DNA of 61,873 nucleotides from Acidobacteria bacterium RIFCSPLOWO2_12_FULL_68_19 (GTDB lineage Bacteria; Acidobacteriota; Vicinamibacteria; Vicinamibacterales; UBA2999), in assembly GCA_001767525.1 (NCBI GenBank), contig MELF01000042.1, positions 13,680-75,552 of the forward strand, in the 5' to 3' direction. The stretch's first letter is position 1, and each line of letters begins with the position of its first letter. A model generated the notes under the pieces. The model did no database searches. It was not told where the DNA came from and was given only the letters and a program-made list of their open reading frames with translations. Positions 22,893 to 30,948 of the stretch are shown piece after piece. The position numbers and the translations under genes are program-made.

Positions 22893-23915
22893 TTAAGGCG
22901 TCACTGTTGAAGAGAACCGAAACGCGGCAAACGCCGCCAGCGCGCGATCGATTCCGGCAGCATCGACGTCGAGGTGCGTGACGAGCCGCAGACGCGGCGC
23001 CGGCAGGACGAGGACGCCGTGCGCGCCGAGATGTGCGGCGAGCGCCTGCGGATCGACGCCGTGCCGCACGAACACCATGTTGGTGTGCTGCTCGACCGGC
23101 AGCCCGAGCCGCGCGAGGCCTTGCGCGAGCCGCGCGGCATGGTCGTGGTCGATCGCCAGGCGGCTCACGTTGTGTTCGAGCGCGTACAGGCCCGCGGCGG
23201 CGAGCACCCCGGCCTGGCGCATCCCGCCTCCCAGCATCTTCCGCACGCGCCGTGCCCGATCGATGAAGCCGCCGCTCCCGAGCAGGACCGTGCCGACCGG
23301 CGCGCCCAGCCCCTTCGAGAGACACACGGACACCGAGTCGAAGCCGGCACAGAGAGAGTTGACCGAGGTCTCGAGCGCCACCGCCGCGTTGAAGATGCGC
23401 GCGCCGTCGAGATGGCTCGCAAGCCCGCGCCGCCGGGCCAGCGCCGCCGCCTGCTCGAGATAGCGCCGCGGCAGCACGCGACCGCCAATCGTGTTCTCGA
23501 GCGCCAGCAGGCGGGTGCGCGCGAAGTGCGGGTCGTCGGGCTCGATGGCTGCCTCGATCTCGGCGAGGTCGAGCGTCCCGTCGGGCCGGTTCGGGAGCGG
23601 ACGGGAATGGATCGAGCCCAGCACGGCGGCGCCCCCGGCCTCGTACCGGTAGCTGTGCGCCTCGAGCCCGAGGATCACTGCTTCCCCGCGCTCGCAGTGC
23701 GCCATCAGCGCCGCCAGGTTCGACTGCGTGCCCGAAGGGAAGAACAGCGCCGCCTCGAAGCCGGCGATCTCCGCCGCCCGCGCCTGCAGACGGTTCACCG
23801 TCGGGTCGTCGCCGAAGACGTCGTCGCCGACGTCGGCGGCCATCATCGCCCGCCTCATCGGAGCCGAAGGGCGGGTAACAGTATCGGAGCGCAGATCGAC
23901 CAGCGGGTGTGTCAT
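22893..23915 (-). CDS. ltaE: Low-specificity L-threonine aldolase
   Basis: The 340-aa PLP enzyme cleaves L-threonine/allo-threonine to glycine and acetaldehyde in the cytosol. Family marks: DLRSDTVTRPSAPMRRAM, VGDDVFGDDPTVNRLQ, FFPSGTQSNLAAL, SHLDGARIFNAAVAL with Asp170, and the PLP lysine in CLSKGLGAPVGTVLLG (Lys201). The C-terminal small domain (NMVFVRHGVD, RLVTHLDVDAAGIDRAL) is complete. It is followed after 4 bp by nothing on its own strand. The upstream neighbour ends just before its start, so the two may be co-transcribed. Confidence 0.93.
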   Translation of the reverse strand: MTHPLVDLRSDTVTRPSAPMRRAMMAADVGDDVFGDDPTVNRLQARAAEIAGFEAALFFPSGTQSNLAALMAHCERGEAVILGLEAHSYRYEAGGAAVLGSIHSRPLPNRPDGTLDLAEIEAAIEPDDPHFARTRLLALENTIGGRVLPRRYLEQAAALARRRGLASHLDGARIFNAAVALETSVNSLCAGFDSVSVCLSKGLGAPVGTVLLGSGGFIDRARRVRKMLGGGMRQAGVLAAAGLYALEHNVSRLAIDHDHAARLAQGLARLGLPVEQHTNMVFVRHGVDPQALAAHLGAHGVLVLPAPRLRLVTHLDVDAAGIDRALAAFAAFRFSSTVTP

Positions 23916-23919
23916 CGGT

Positions 23920-25896
23920 TTACGCCGTGCGGAGACAGAGCAGGCCGATCAGCCCGACCGCCGTCAGGATCTGCGCGAGCGTCATGGACGAGGCGCGCGC
24001 CAGCGCCACGCGGTCGGGCACGAATTCGAGCGTGACGACCGCCTGGTCGACCCCGGCGAGCGCCACCAGGCCGCCGACGCTCTCGAGGCTGCCGGACGAG
24101 GCGCGCCAGGCGGCATCATATGCCACCGGCAGCACGAGCACCTGGTCTCGCACGACCGAGAGGTCGTCCACACGGATCACCACGGCCCGCGCGGTGATGA
24201 GCAGCGACGTTCCCGGCAGCGGCGCCAGCGCGGGCAGCAGCCGCGACCGAGCGGTCAATGCCGGCTCGCGGCGCATCGACGCCGTTGCGGCCGCCGCTCG
24301 AAGCGCTCTGACCCGATCGTCCCGTTCGGCGATGCCGACGGAGAGCCACCCGTCAACCTTCACGCCGGCCAGCGGCGACCACGGCGGACACGCCTCGTTG
24401 TCTGGGAAGAGGAGGTAGCGGAGCTGAAGGAACCGGACCGCGTCGACCTCACACAGGATCGACGGGGGCAGCTCCGTCATCTGGTTGAAGAGCAGGTCAT
24501 TGGGCTCGATGAGTCCCTGCATCGTCCGCTGCTTGGTCCACGTCGTCACGAGGAGATAGCCGGCGTCGGCGAAATCGGCCGTGGCGTTGCGGGCGTTCCG
24601 CATCCGGTCGCCGGCGCCCGGCCAGAGCGCCAGGCGTCCGCCAGGCAGGACGCGCTCGCGCGGCAGGCCACGGGCGGACAGGCGCGCCGCGGGCGCCCGG
24701 AAGTCGTGGGTCCAGGGAGATCGATCGGCGGCCCGGAGCAGATCGGCCACGACCAGATACCCCGCGTAGGCCGGTCCCTGCAGCGCGGCGATGCCGAGGG
24801 CGACCGCGGCCACGCGCCTCTTCCCGACCGCGGCAGCGGCGCCCGCAGCACCGAGCACGGCGAAGCCGATTGCCGGATCGCGAAACGTCCAGGTGTTCGA
24901 CGGGGCGAATGTGGATTGGCCGGGGGAGAGCGCGGTGGCCGCCAGTCCGAAGACGAGCGAGATCGCGGCGCTGCCGACCGTCAATCGGCGCAGGCGCCGA
25001 TCGGCCGCCCTCCCTCCAATCACGATCGACGCGAGCGCGAGCGCAAGGAATGTGAACGGAGACCGCGCGCCAGACCGGGTGAACGGAAACGCATTGGCGG
25101 CAACCAGGCTTCCTTCCGCGCCCTGCACGATGCGCCTCATGCCCCCGCCCCCGGCACGCGCCAACTCGACCTCGCGCAGGATGTCCGGGGCCTGCGGCGC
25201 AACCGCGAGCAGAGCCACGACGCCAAGTCCCCCGGCCGCCGCCAATCGCCAGCCGAGGGGGTGCTCCGACCGCCACAGCACGAGAGCCGCCGACACCACG
25301 ACCGTGCCGGCCAGCAGCGGCCAGTACCCGGGATGCGCCGCGCCCATGAGCCCCCACACCGCGCCGGCCACGAACGGACCGCCGAGCCGGCGCGAGAGCG
25401 GCGACGGCGATTCCCGCAGCGCAAGGAAGGCATGGGGCGCGAACACGCCCGCCACCAAGGCGCAGTAGGTGACGGCGGTCTCCGGCCAGTCGGAGAAGAC
25501 GGTGTAGTTGACGATCGGCACCGAGCAGAACAGCAGCGGGAGGGCCAGCCACGTGCACAGACGCCCGCACGTCGGTTCGAGCGCCTGGCGGACGACGAGC
25601 GAGGCCGCGGCCACCGCGACCGCCAGCAGCAGCCAGTAGGTCAACGGCGCCGGGAGAAGTGGCGCCAGCGCGGCGGCCGGCGACGCGCCCAGGCTGCCGT
25701 GCAGTGGCAAGCGGACACCGAGGCCGAAGGCCAGCGTGTACACCGGCTGGCCCATGGCGCGGACCGGCTCGGTCGCAGTGCCCCGGTCGAGCGAGAAGAA
25801 CGCGTGGTCGTAGCTTTCGAGGTCCTGCGCGCCGACGAGGAGGACGAGCGTCGCGAGACCCCCCGCGAACGCAAGGACCGAACGCATCGCCGCCAT
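23920..25896 (-). CDS. Polytopic membrane protein of unknown function
   Basis: The protein is about 658 aa with roughly ten hydrophobic segments in the first 400 residues, a soluble C-terminal half, and one final helix (MTLAQILTAVGLIGLLCLRTA). The early loop has an acidic pair (QDLESYDHAFFSLD) as in GT-C-type glycosyltransferases, and the general plan resembles the 4650-6401 protein. No decisive motif is present, so a glycosyltransferase role is speculative. ATG 25896 or ATG 25887 may be the start. The stop is 4 bp before the ltaE start. A divergent gene begins 30 bp upstream. Confidence 0.75.
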   Translation of the reverse strand: MAAMRSVLAFAGGLATLVLLVGAQDLESYDHAFFSLDRGTATEPVRAMGQPVYTLAFGLGVRLPLHGSLGASPAAALAPLLPAPLTYWLLLAVAVAAASLVVRQALEPTCGRLCTWLALPLLFCSVPIVNYTVFSDWPETAVTYCALVAGVFAPHAFLALRESPSPLSRRLGGPFVAGAVWGLMGAAHPGYWPLLAGTVVVSAALVLWRSEHPLGWRLAAAGGLGVVALLAVAPQAPDILREVELARAGGGGMRRIVQGAEGSLVAANAFPFTRSGARSPFTFLALALASIVIGGRAADRRLRRLTVGSAAISLVFGLAATALSPGQSTFAPSNTWTFRDPAIGFAVLGAAGAAAAVGKRRVAAVALGIAALQGPAYAGYLVVADLLRAADRSPWTHDFRAPAARLSARGLPRERVLPGGRLALWPGAGDRMRNARNATADFADAGYLLVTTWTKQRTMQGLIEPNDLLFNQMTELPPSILCEVDAVRFLQLRYLLFPDNEACPPWSPLAGVKVDGWLSVGIAERDDRVRALRAAAATASMRREPALTARSRLLPALAPLPGTSLLITARAVVIRVDDLSVVRDQVLVLPVAYDAAWRASSGSLESVGGLVALAGVDQAVVTLEFVPDRVALARASSMTLAQILTAVGLIGLLCLRTA

Positions 25897-25925
25897 TCTA
25901 TAATCCGCACCGAAAGGGAGGTGTT

Positions 25926-26405
25926 ATGGAGTTCCGACTGGCCGCGGCCACCTCAGCCGCCATCCTGTTCCTCGCCGGCTCCGCCGACGCGCAGGTGCTG
26001 ATGCACCGTGACGTCTCGCTCAAGATGGCGCTGACCATCGCCCAGACCGCGCTCGAGGAGTGCGGCGGCACCGCCTCGGTGGTGGTCGTCGACCGCGCGG
26101 GGCGCGTCCGCGTGATGCTGCAGGGCGACACCGCCAGTCCGCACAATCCGGAACTGGCGCGGCGCAAGGCGTACACCGCGCGCACGTTCCGCACCACGTC
26201 GGCGGAGTGGGCCAAACGGACCGAGACGACCAACGCCGGTCAGCGGATGCTCGTCGACGTGATCCCGCTCGGCGGCGGCGTGCCGATCAACGTCGGCGAG
26301 GAGACGATCGGCGCCGTCGGCTTGAGCGGCGCGCCGGGCGGCCAGGCACGCGAGGAGATCTGCGGGAAGGCGGGCATCGCGAAAGTAGCCGACCAGCTCA
26401 AGTAG
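25926..26405 (+). CDS. Exported GlcG/HbpS-family protein
   Basis: The 159-aa protein has a signal peptide at residues 1-23 (MEFRLAAATSAAILFLAGSA, DAQ). It contains the HbpS/GlcG (DUF336) domain: SLKMALTIAQTALEECGGTASVVVVDRAGRVRVMLQGD, NPELARRKAYTARTF, GVPINVGEETIGAVGLSGAPGGQ. Family members bind haem or corrinoids, or accompany oxidative catabolism. The start has a good GGGAGGTG ribosome site. It faces the alpha/beta hydrolase gene end to end. Confidence 0.88.
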   Translation: MEFRLAAATSAAILFLAGSADAQVLMHRDVSLKMALTIAQTALEECGGTASVVVVDRAGRVRVMLQGDTASPHNPELARRKAYTARTFRTTSAEWAKRTETTNAGQRMLVDVIPLGGGVPINVGEETIGAVGLSGAPGGQAREEICGKAGIAKVADQLK

Positions 26406-26414
26406 CGAACACGC

Positions 26415-27740
26415 TCAGTCGAAGAAGCCGGAGTCGATGAACCGCAGCCAGGCGGTGCCGACGACGGTGATGTCGTCCCGGCTGAACAGGTAGTGGTGCA
26501 GCCCGTCGATGCGCCCCACCCGGTACTTCTTCGCGTACGGCTCCATCACGGTCCGGTTGGCGTCGACGACTGCCGGCGGCAGGACCTCGTCGCTCGTCCC
26601 GTTCAGCTCGAAGACCGGCACCTGCTTCAACTCGGCGGGCGGGTAGCTCGGCTCGAACATCGCGCGCAGGAACGCCGCGAAGCCGCCCGCCCGGGCCGCA
26701 TCGGGAAGCAACGCCGACTGCCAGAGACGCACGCCGTGCTCGGTGAGCGCCGCCGCCCCGAACTGCATCACCGCGTCCTCCGTGCTCTTGAAGCGCGGCG
26801 ACCTGAGGGCCGCCTTCCACCACCTCGCGCGCGTGGCGGCGTCGACGTGCCGCGTATAGAACTCGAAGTCGTCCGGGCCGCGCTCGCGCACCCGCAGCGC
26901 GCCGATCCCGTACACGTCGGCGAAATTGCCGCCGCGCGCGCGGTTGTCCACGTAGGCGAGGCCGGTGGAACTCGTCCCCCAGCCGAGAAAGCCGTCGGGC
27001 CGATACTGCCTGGCCAGCGGATAGAGGAACGCGCCTCCGGTTGACATCCCCCAGAACAGCACGATCGCGCCGCGCCGATCGGGGATCGCCTTCTCGAGCG
27101 CACGCCGGTACCCCTCGACGAACACCGCCGGCGTGGCCGCCAGCATCTGCCGCTCCAGCGCGGTGCCCGTCCGGGGGTACCGCGCGACGGCGCTGACGCT
27201 GGCGGCGGTGACGGCCGACGCGCCCGTCCGCCTGGTTTCGAAATCGCCCGGCTGCCAGTAGGCCTCTTGCTCCCGGCTGAAGATCGGCATCCGTTCGCCG
27301 AGCGGCACGGTCTCCCACGATCCGTCCCCGGTCGGCGCGAGGAAGTTCCAGCGCCCCACGCGCGTCAGCGCCACGAAGGTGACGCCGCGCCTGGCGAGCC
27401 ACACGCCGGGCCCGTCCCCGCCGTCCACCGTCCACACGAAGTCCATCCCGTATTCGCTGCCCGGCTCGCCGCCGACCACCACGAGGCGTCTGCCGTTGCG
27501 GAGGCGCGGGCGGTCCGGCGTCAGCGTCACGACGACCTGCGTGAACCGCTGGCCGTGCGCGGAAAAGTCGATGAACTCGATGCGCTGGGTGTACGAGCTG
27601 GTGTCGGGGTACTCGTTCGCCTGGAGGATCTCGGCAACGGCCTCGCGTCCGAGGGTCCCGTTGTCCCGTGGGAGGTCCCACGAGACAACGGGCCTCGTCA
27701 ACAGGGCGAGCCCGACGAGCGTCAGGCCGGCCGCCTTCAT
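26415..27740 (-). CDS. Exported alpha/beta hydrolase
   Basis: The 441-aa protein has a short signal peptide (MKAAGLTLVGLALLTRPVVS). An alpha/beta fold is visible from RLVVVGGEPGSEYGMDFVW, the nucleophile elbow IVLFWGMSTGGAFLYPLA (Gly-Met-Ser-Thr-Gly), an Asp-bearing strand at VFELNGTSDEVLPPAVV, and a late histidine in GRIDGLHHYLFSR. The triad is therefore plausibly Ser-Asp-His. The large middle insertion (about 250-350) would form a lid. The substrate is unknown. It lies 17 bp downstream of the FAH-like gene in a minus-strand run of exported enzymes. Confidence 0.8.
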   Translation of the reverse strand: MKAAGLTLVGLALLTRPVVSWDLPRDNGTLGREAVAEILQANEYPDTSSYTQRIEFIDFSAHGQRFTQVVVTLTPDRPRLRNGRRLVVVGGEPGSEYGMDFVWTVDGGDGPGVWLARRGVTFVALTRVGRWNFLAPTGDGSWETVPLGERMPIFSREQEAYWQPGDFETRRTGASAVTAASVSAVARYPRTGTALERQMLAATPAVFVEGYRRALEKAIPDRRGAIVLFWGMSTGGAFLYPLARQYRPDGFLGWGTSSTGLAYVDNRARGGNFADVYGIGALRVRERGPDDFEFYTRHVDAATRARWWKAALRSPRFKSTEDAVMQFGAAALTEHGVRLWQSALLPDAARAGGFAAFLRAMFEPSYPPAELKQVPVFELNGTSDEVLPPAVVDANRTVMEPYAKKYRVGRIDGLHHYLFSRDDITVVGTAWLRFIDSGFFD

Positions 27741-27756
27741 CGCCGACTCGGCGGCG

Positions 27757-28908
27757 CTACCGCGTCGAGACGGTCGACTCGGCGACGACCGGATTGGTCA
27801 GCGCGCCGATGCCGTCGATCGTGCACGTCGCGGTGTCGCCGGCCCGCATCCAGCGCGGCTCGGCGCGCTCGATGTTGGTGCCGGCGGGGCTCCCGCCCGC
27901 GATCGTGTCGCCGGGATTGAGCGTCAGGATGTTCGACGCGTAGTGCACGAGCTCGAACATGTTGTGGCTCATGCGGTTCGTGTTCGAGTCCTGCATCACC
28001 ATGCCGTTGAGCGTCATCACGTGCCGCGTGTTCATCGGGTCCTTGATGAACTCCTTCGGCACGATGAACGGCCCGAGCGGCCCGAAGGTATCGTGATTCT
28101 TGCCGATCAGCCAGTCGGAGCCGCCCATCTTCCGGTCGCCGCGGCCTGCGCGGTCGGACACGTCGTGATGCGCCGTGTAACCGAAGATGTAGTCGGCCGC
28201 GCTGGCCACCGACACGTACTTCGCCGGCTTGCCGATGACCGCCGTGAACTCGCACTCGAAGTCGATATTCGTCCGGCCGCGCGGCATGACGATCCGATCG
28301 CCGTTGCCGATGATGATCGAGGGTGACTTCTGGAACAGGTACGGATTCTCAGGGCGAGGGTCGTTGGCGGCGCGCTCCCAGATGCCGGGCGCTGAGGTGG
28401 CAGCCGCCGCCGGGCCGCGACCGCCGCGTGCCGGTGCCGGAGCCGGCGCTGGGCCGCCCTGACGCGCCTGGTTGGCGGCGATGCCGTCGGTGTGCTCGAC
28501 GTAGTTGCCGCCGGCGTTGAGCTGCACCGACGGGCGCACGGGCGGCAGGATCCTCAGCGTGTTGACCGGTACGACGTAGGCGGGGGGACTGGCGGCGCTC
28601 GAGACGACCTTGGCGATGGCCCCGAGCCGCTGCCGCCACTCGGCGTCGTAGCGCACGATGAGCTGCTTCATGTCCGCCGGCGCCGTCAGCTTCGGCGCCG
28701 ACCCGTTCGCCGCCTCGAACGCGGCGTTCCCGCGCGCGATGTCCACGACCTGTGTATCCCGGAGAACCATCCCCACGAAGGTTCGGCCGTTCTGCTCGAA
28801 CGTGCCCAGCTTGAACGACACGGCGCCGCCCGCCTGCGCGCCGACGCGGTCGGCCGCGCTAAAGGCCAGGGCGAGCGCGAGAGCCACAATTGTCAGTCTT
28901 GATGCCAC
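27757..28908 (-). CDS. Exported fumarylacetoacetate-hydrolase-family protein
   Basis: I chose GTG 28908, which follows GGAGG by five bases; the upstream ATG at 28920 overlaps that ribosome site. The 383-aa protein has a signal peptide (LTIVALALALAFSAADRVGA). The FAH catalytic domain has the metal-binding acids in DFECEFTAVIGKPAKYV, then GYTAHHDVSDRAGRGDRKM, FIVPKEFIKDP and the C-terminal PGDTIAGGSPAGTNI. A Gly/Ala/Pro-rich linker lies at about 155-185. FAH enzymes normally act in the cytosol on beta-diketones, so an exported form is notable. Confidence 0.86.
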   Translation of the reverse strand: MASRLTIVALALALAFSAADRVGAQAGGAVSFKLGTFEQNGRTFVGMVLRDTQVVDIARGNAAFEAANGSAPKLTAPADMKQLIVRYDAEWRQRLGAIAKVVSSAASPPAYVVPVNTLRILPPVRPSVQLNAGGNYVEHTDGIAANQARQGGPAPAPAPARGGRGPAAAATSAPGIWERAANDPRPENPYLFQKSPSIIIGNGDRIVMPRGRTNIDFECEFTAVIGKPAKYVSVASAADYIFGYTAHHDVSDRAGRGDRKMGGSDWLIGKNHDTFGPLGPFIVPKEFIKDPMNTRHVMTLNGMVMQDSNTNRMSHNMFELVHYASNILTLNPGDTIAGGSPAGTNIERAEPRWMRAGDTATCTIDGIGALTNPVVAESTVSTR

Positions 28909-29018
28909 GTCTACCTCCATCGCTGCCGAAGGTCCAGAGCCGGATATTAAGGGCCGTATTCTACACCCGCCACTCCAGGACGAGGTGCAGGTGTGCGCCG
29001 TGTGCCGCTGGCCCGGGA

Positions 29019-30062
29019 TCAGAATATCGCCAGCGGGTTGAGCGGCGAGCCCGTGCCGCCTTCGACGGGCAGCGGGGCGAACGAGATCAGGAACTCGTAG
29101 CGCTTCAGCCTGCGGGCCACCGCCACGGCCTGCTCGAGATCGAGGCACTCGACGATGTTGATGCCCATCCAGTTGAGGACGGCCACGTGGATCGGGTTGC
29201 GCATTCCCTCCCACCCGGGGCGCGGGTTCCAGTCGATGTTGAAGTCGTGCCCGATGAACGCCGGCATCCGCTCGTGCATCCACGGGAGGGTGTCCGCGTA
29301 ATATCCGGACACCTGCCCCGCCCACGGGCCGGCCGCGGCGCGCCGCTTCCAGCGGCCGATGTAGAGCAGCACCACGTCGCCCGGACCGGCCTTGACGCCC
29401 ATCTTCTTCTCCCACGCCTCGAGGTCGGCGCGGCGAATCGGCGTGCCCGGCTCCACCCAGTCGACGCCCTTGAGCTGCGCGATGTCGTAGAGAACCGCGC
29501 GCGTGAAGACGCCGTCCTTCCAGTTCATCACGCTCCCTTTCGCACAGCCGGTCTCGGGCGACAGGTTCCCCTTCACGGGCACGCCGTTGTACATCGTCCC
29601 GTTCTCGAAGAAGTGGCACCAGGTGTCCATGTGGGCGACGGTGAGTCCGTGGTAGCTGACCTGGTAGTTGTCGGTCGTGCCGCCTTCGGTGATGTTGTTG
29701 GTGGTCCGGCGGAACACGCCGGCCGGCTGCACGTCGGCCGCGGCGACCTGCGGCACCGGTGGCGCCAGCGAGACGACGATCCCGCTGCGCACCAGCCGCG
29801 CGGCGCTCTGCACCTTCTGCGGCGTGATCAGGTTCGTCGTTCCCTTGTTGTCGTCGTTGCCCCACTTGCCCCACGTCTTGAACTCGGTGCGCCAGCGCTC
29901 GTACTGCGCCCGCATCTCCGCGGTGTCCGGCGGAGGCGGCGGTGTCGGTGCCTGCGCTTGCGGCGCGGCGGCCGGCGCCTGCGCGCGCAGGTGGAACCCG
30001 CCGGCGGCCCCGGCAAGCACCAGCGCGAGACAGAAGGCAGTCGATTTCAGGCGAGATGGCAT
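29019..30062 (-). CDS. Exported cyclase-family (kynurenine-formamidase-like) hydrolase
   Basis: The 347-aa protein starts at ATG 30062 behind GGAGG, with a signal peptide at about residues 1-27 and a Pro/Ala-rich linker. The cyclase/KynB metal motif appears as HMDTWCHFF (His144, Asp146, His150). Also present are GTTDNYQVSYHGLTVA, PVKGNLSPETGCAKG, GDVVLLYIGRW and a late HDFNIDWNPRPGWEG..HVAVLNWMGINIVE. Family members hydrolyse amide or cyclic ester bonds with Zn or Mn. It belongs to the minus-strand run of exported enzymes, and the gap to the FAH-like gene is 110 bp. Confidence 0.88.
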   Translation of the reverse strand: MPSRLKSTAFCLALVLAGAAGGFHLRAQAPAAAPQAQAPTPPPPPDTAEMRAQYERWRTEFKTWGKWGNDDNKGTTNLITPQKVQSAARLVRSGIVVSLAPPVPQVAAADVQPAGVFRRTTNNITEGGTTDNYQVSYHGLTVAHMDTWCHFFENGTMYNGVPVKGNLSPETGCAKGSVMNWKDGVFTRAVLYDIAQLKGVDWVEPGTPIRRADLEAWEKKMGVKAGPGDVVLLYIGRWKRRAAAGPWAGQVSGYYADTLPWMHERMPAFIGHDFNIDWNPRPGWEGMRNPIHVAVLNWMGINIVECLDLEQAVAVARRLKRYEFLISFAPLPVEGGTGSPLNPLAIF

Positions 30063-30100
30063 AAGGCCTCCATGGAAGTCGTGAACTGCCGCAAGCTGCC

Positions 30101-30859
30101 TCACCGCCGCCGCGGGTGATCGCGCAAGAACGCGGCGATGCGCTCCGACGTGCCCCTCGGGTACGAGTGGCCGCCCGGATGGACCCAGACCATCACCGGC
30201 GCGGGCGAGTCGGACCCGTAGGCCGTGCATCCCTCGCCGCACGCCGCCGTCGAAGAGCGCACGCCGTTGACGGATATCGCCGCGTCGATGGCGGCCTTCT
30301 GATCTGCAAACGGGATCTGCGGGTCGCGCTCTCCCGCGACGGCCAGGAGCGGTCTCGGCAGCTTCGGCCGCACTGACGGCCGCAGGCGGCCCGCCACGAC
30401 CGCGTACGCCGCGAAGACGCCGGGGCGCTCCGCCCACAGCAGGTACGTGAACGCCGCGCCGTTCGAGAACCCGGTCGCGTAAATCCGATCCTCGTCGATC
30501 GGGTGCCTCTTTCGAAGCGCGGCCAGCGCGGCGTCCACGAGCTCCAGGTCGCGGTCGCCGTCCTGCCCGCGCTCGACCTGCCAGCCGGAGAGGCCGTCTC
30601 GATCGAGCGCCTGAAAGTACACGACAACGGCGTCGCGCCAGGCGACGTGCAGATTCACGTACTGGAAGTCGCGGATGTTGTCGCCCCGCCCGTGAAACGC
30701 CAGCACGACCGGCCGTGTGCCCGAGGCGGGCGGCCCGGCGGGCGCGAAGACGAACGCGTGCCGCATCTGGCCGCCGACCGGGAAGGTGACGAGCTCGGCC
30801 GCGGCCGGCCTGGCGGATACCGCACACAGCGCCGCGACGAGAAGAATGCGTGTTGTCAT
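30101..30859 (-). CDS. Exported esterase, LpqC / PHB-depolymerase-like
   Basis: The 252-aa protein has a signal peptide (ILLVAALCAVSARPAAAE). It has an alpha/beta hydrolase core: oxyanion region VVLAFHGRGDNIRDF, nucleophile ATGFSNGAAFTYLLW (Gly-Phe-Ser-Asn-Gly), acid at AVAGERDPQIPFADQ, and catalytic His in WVHPGGHSYPRG. A Cys pair (STAACGEGCTAYG) matches the disulfide seen in polyhydroxybutyrate depolymerase/feruloyl esterase relatives. The substrate is probably a soluble ester, but it is not determined. It follows the amidohydrolase gene after an intergenic stretch with two hairpins. Confidence 0.85.
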   Translation of the reverse strand: MTTRILLVAALCAVSARPAAAELVTFPVGGQMRHAFVFAPAGPPASGTRPVVLAFHGRGDNIRDFQYVNLHVAWRDAVVVYFQALDRDGLSGWQVERGQDGDRDLELVDAALAALRKRHPIDEDRIYATGFSNGAAFTYLLWAERPGVFAAYAVVAGRLRPSVRPKLPRPLLAVAGERDPQIPFADQKAAIDAAISVNGVRSSTAACGEGCTAYGSDSPAPVMVWVHPGGHSYPRGTSERIAAFLRDHPRRR

Positions 30860-30870
30860 CGGGGCACCCA

Positions 30871-30938
30871 GGCGGGTCCACAAGGACCCGCCCTGCGTGT
30901 TGACTGGGAGGCGTAGGCCGGGTCCTTTCGGACCCGGC
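30871..30938. repeat. Two tandem related hairpins between co-directional genes
   Basis: GGCGGGTCC-ACAA-GGACCCGCC (30871-30892) and GCCGGGTCC-TTTC-GGACCCGGC (30917-30938) are perfect 9-bp stems sharing the GGGTCC/GGACCC core. They lie between the amidohydrolase stop and the esterase start. Tandem placement and a shared core are typical of REP-like elements or intercistronic mRNA-stability hairpins. Confidence 0.65.
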
Positions 30939-30948
30939 TCGTCGGGGT

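Noticed and set aside
23728-26001. 757-codon plus-strand open frame opposite ltaE and the membrane-protein gene
   Set aside because: It spans two real genes and their spacer, and its translation is Arg-rich low-complexity sequence with no family pattern.
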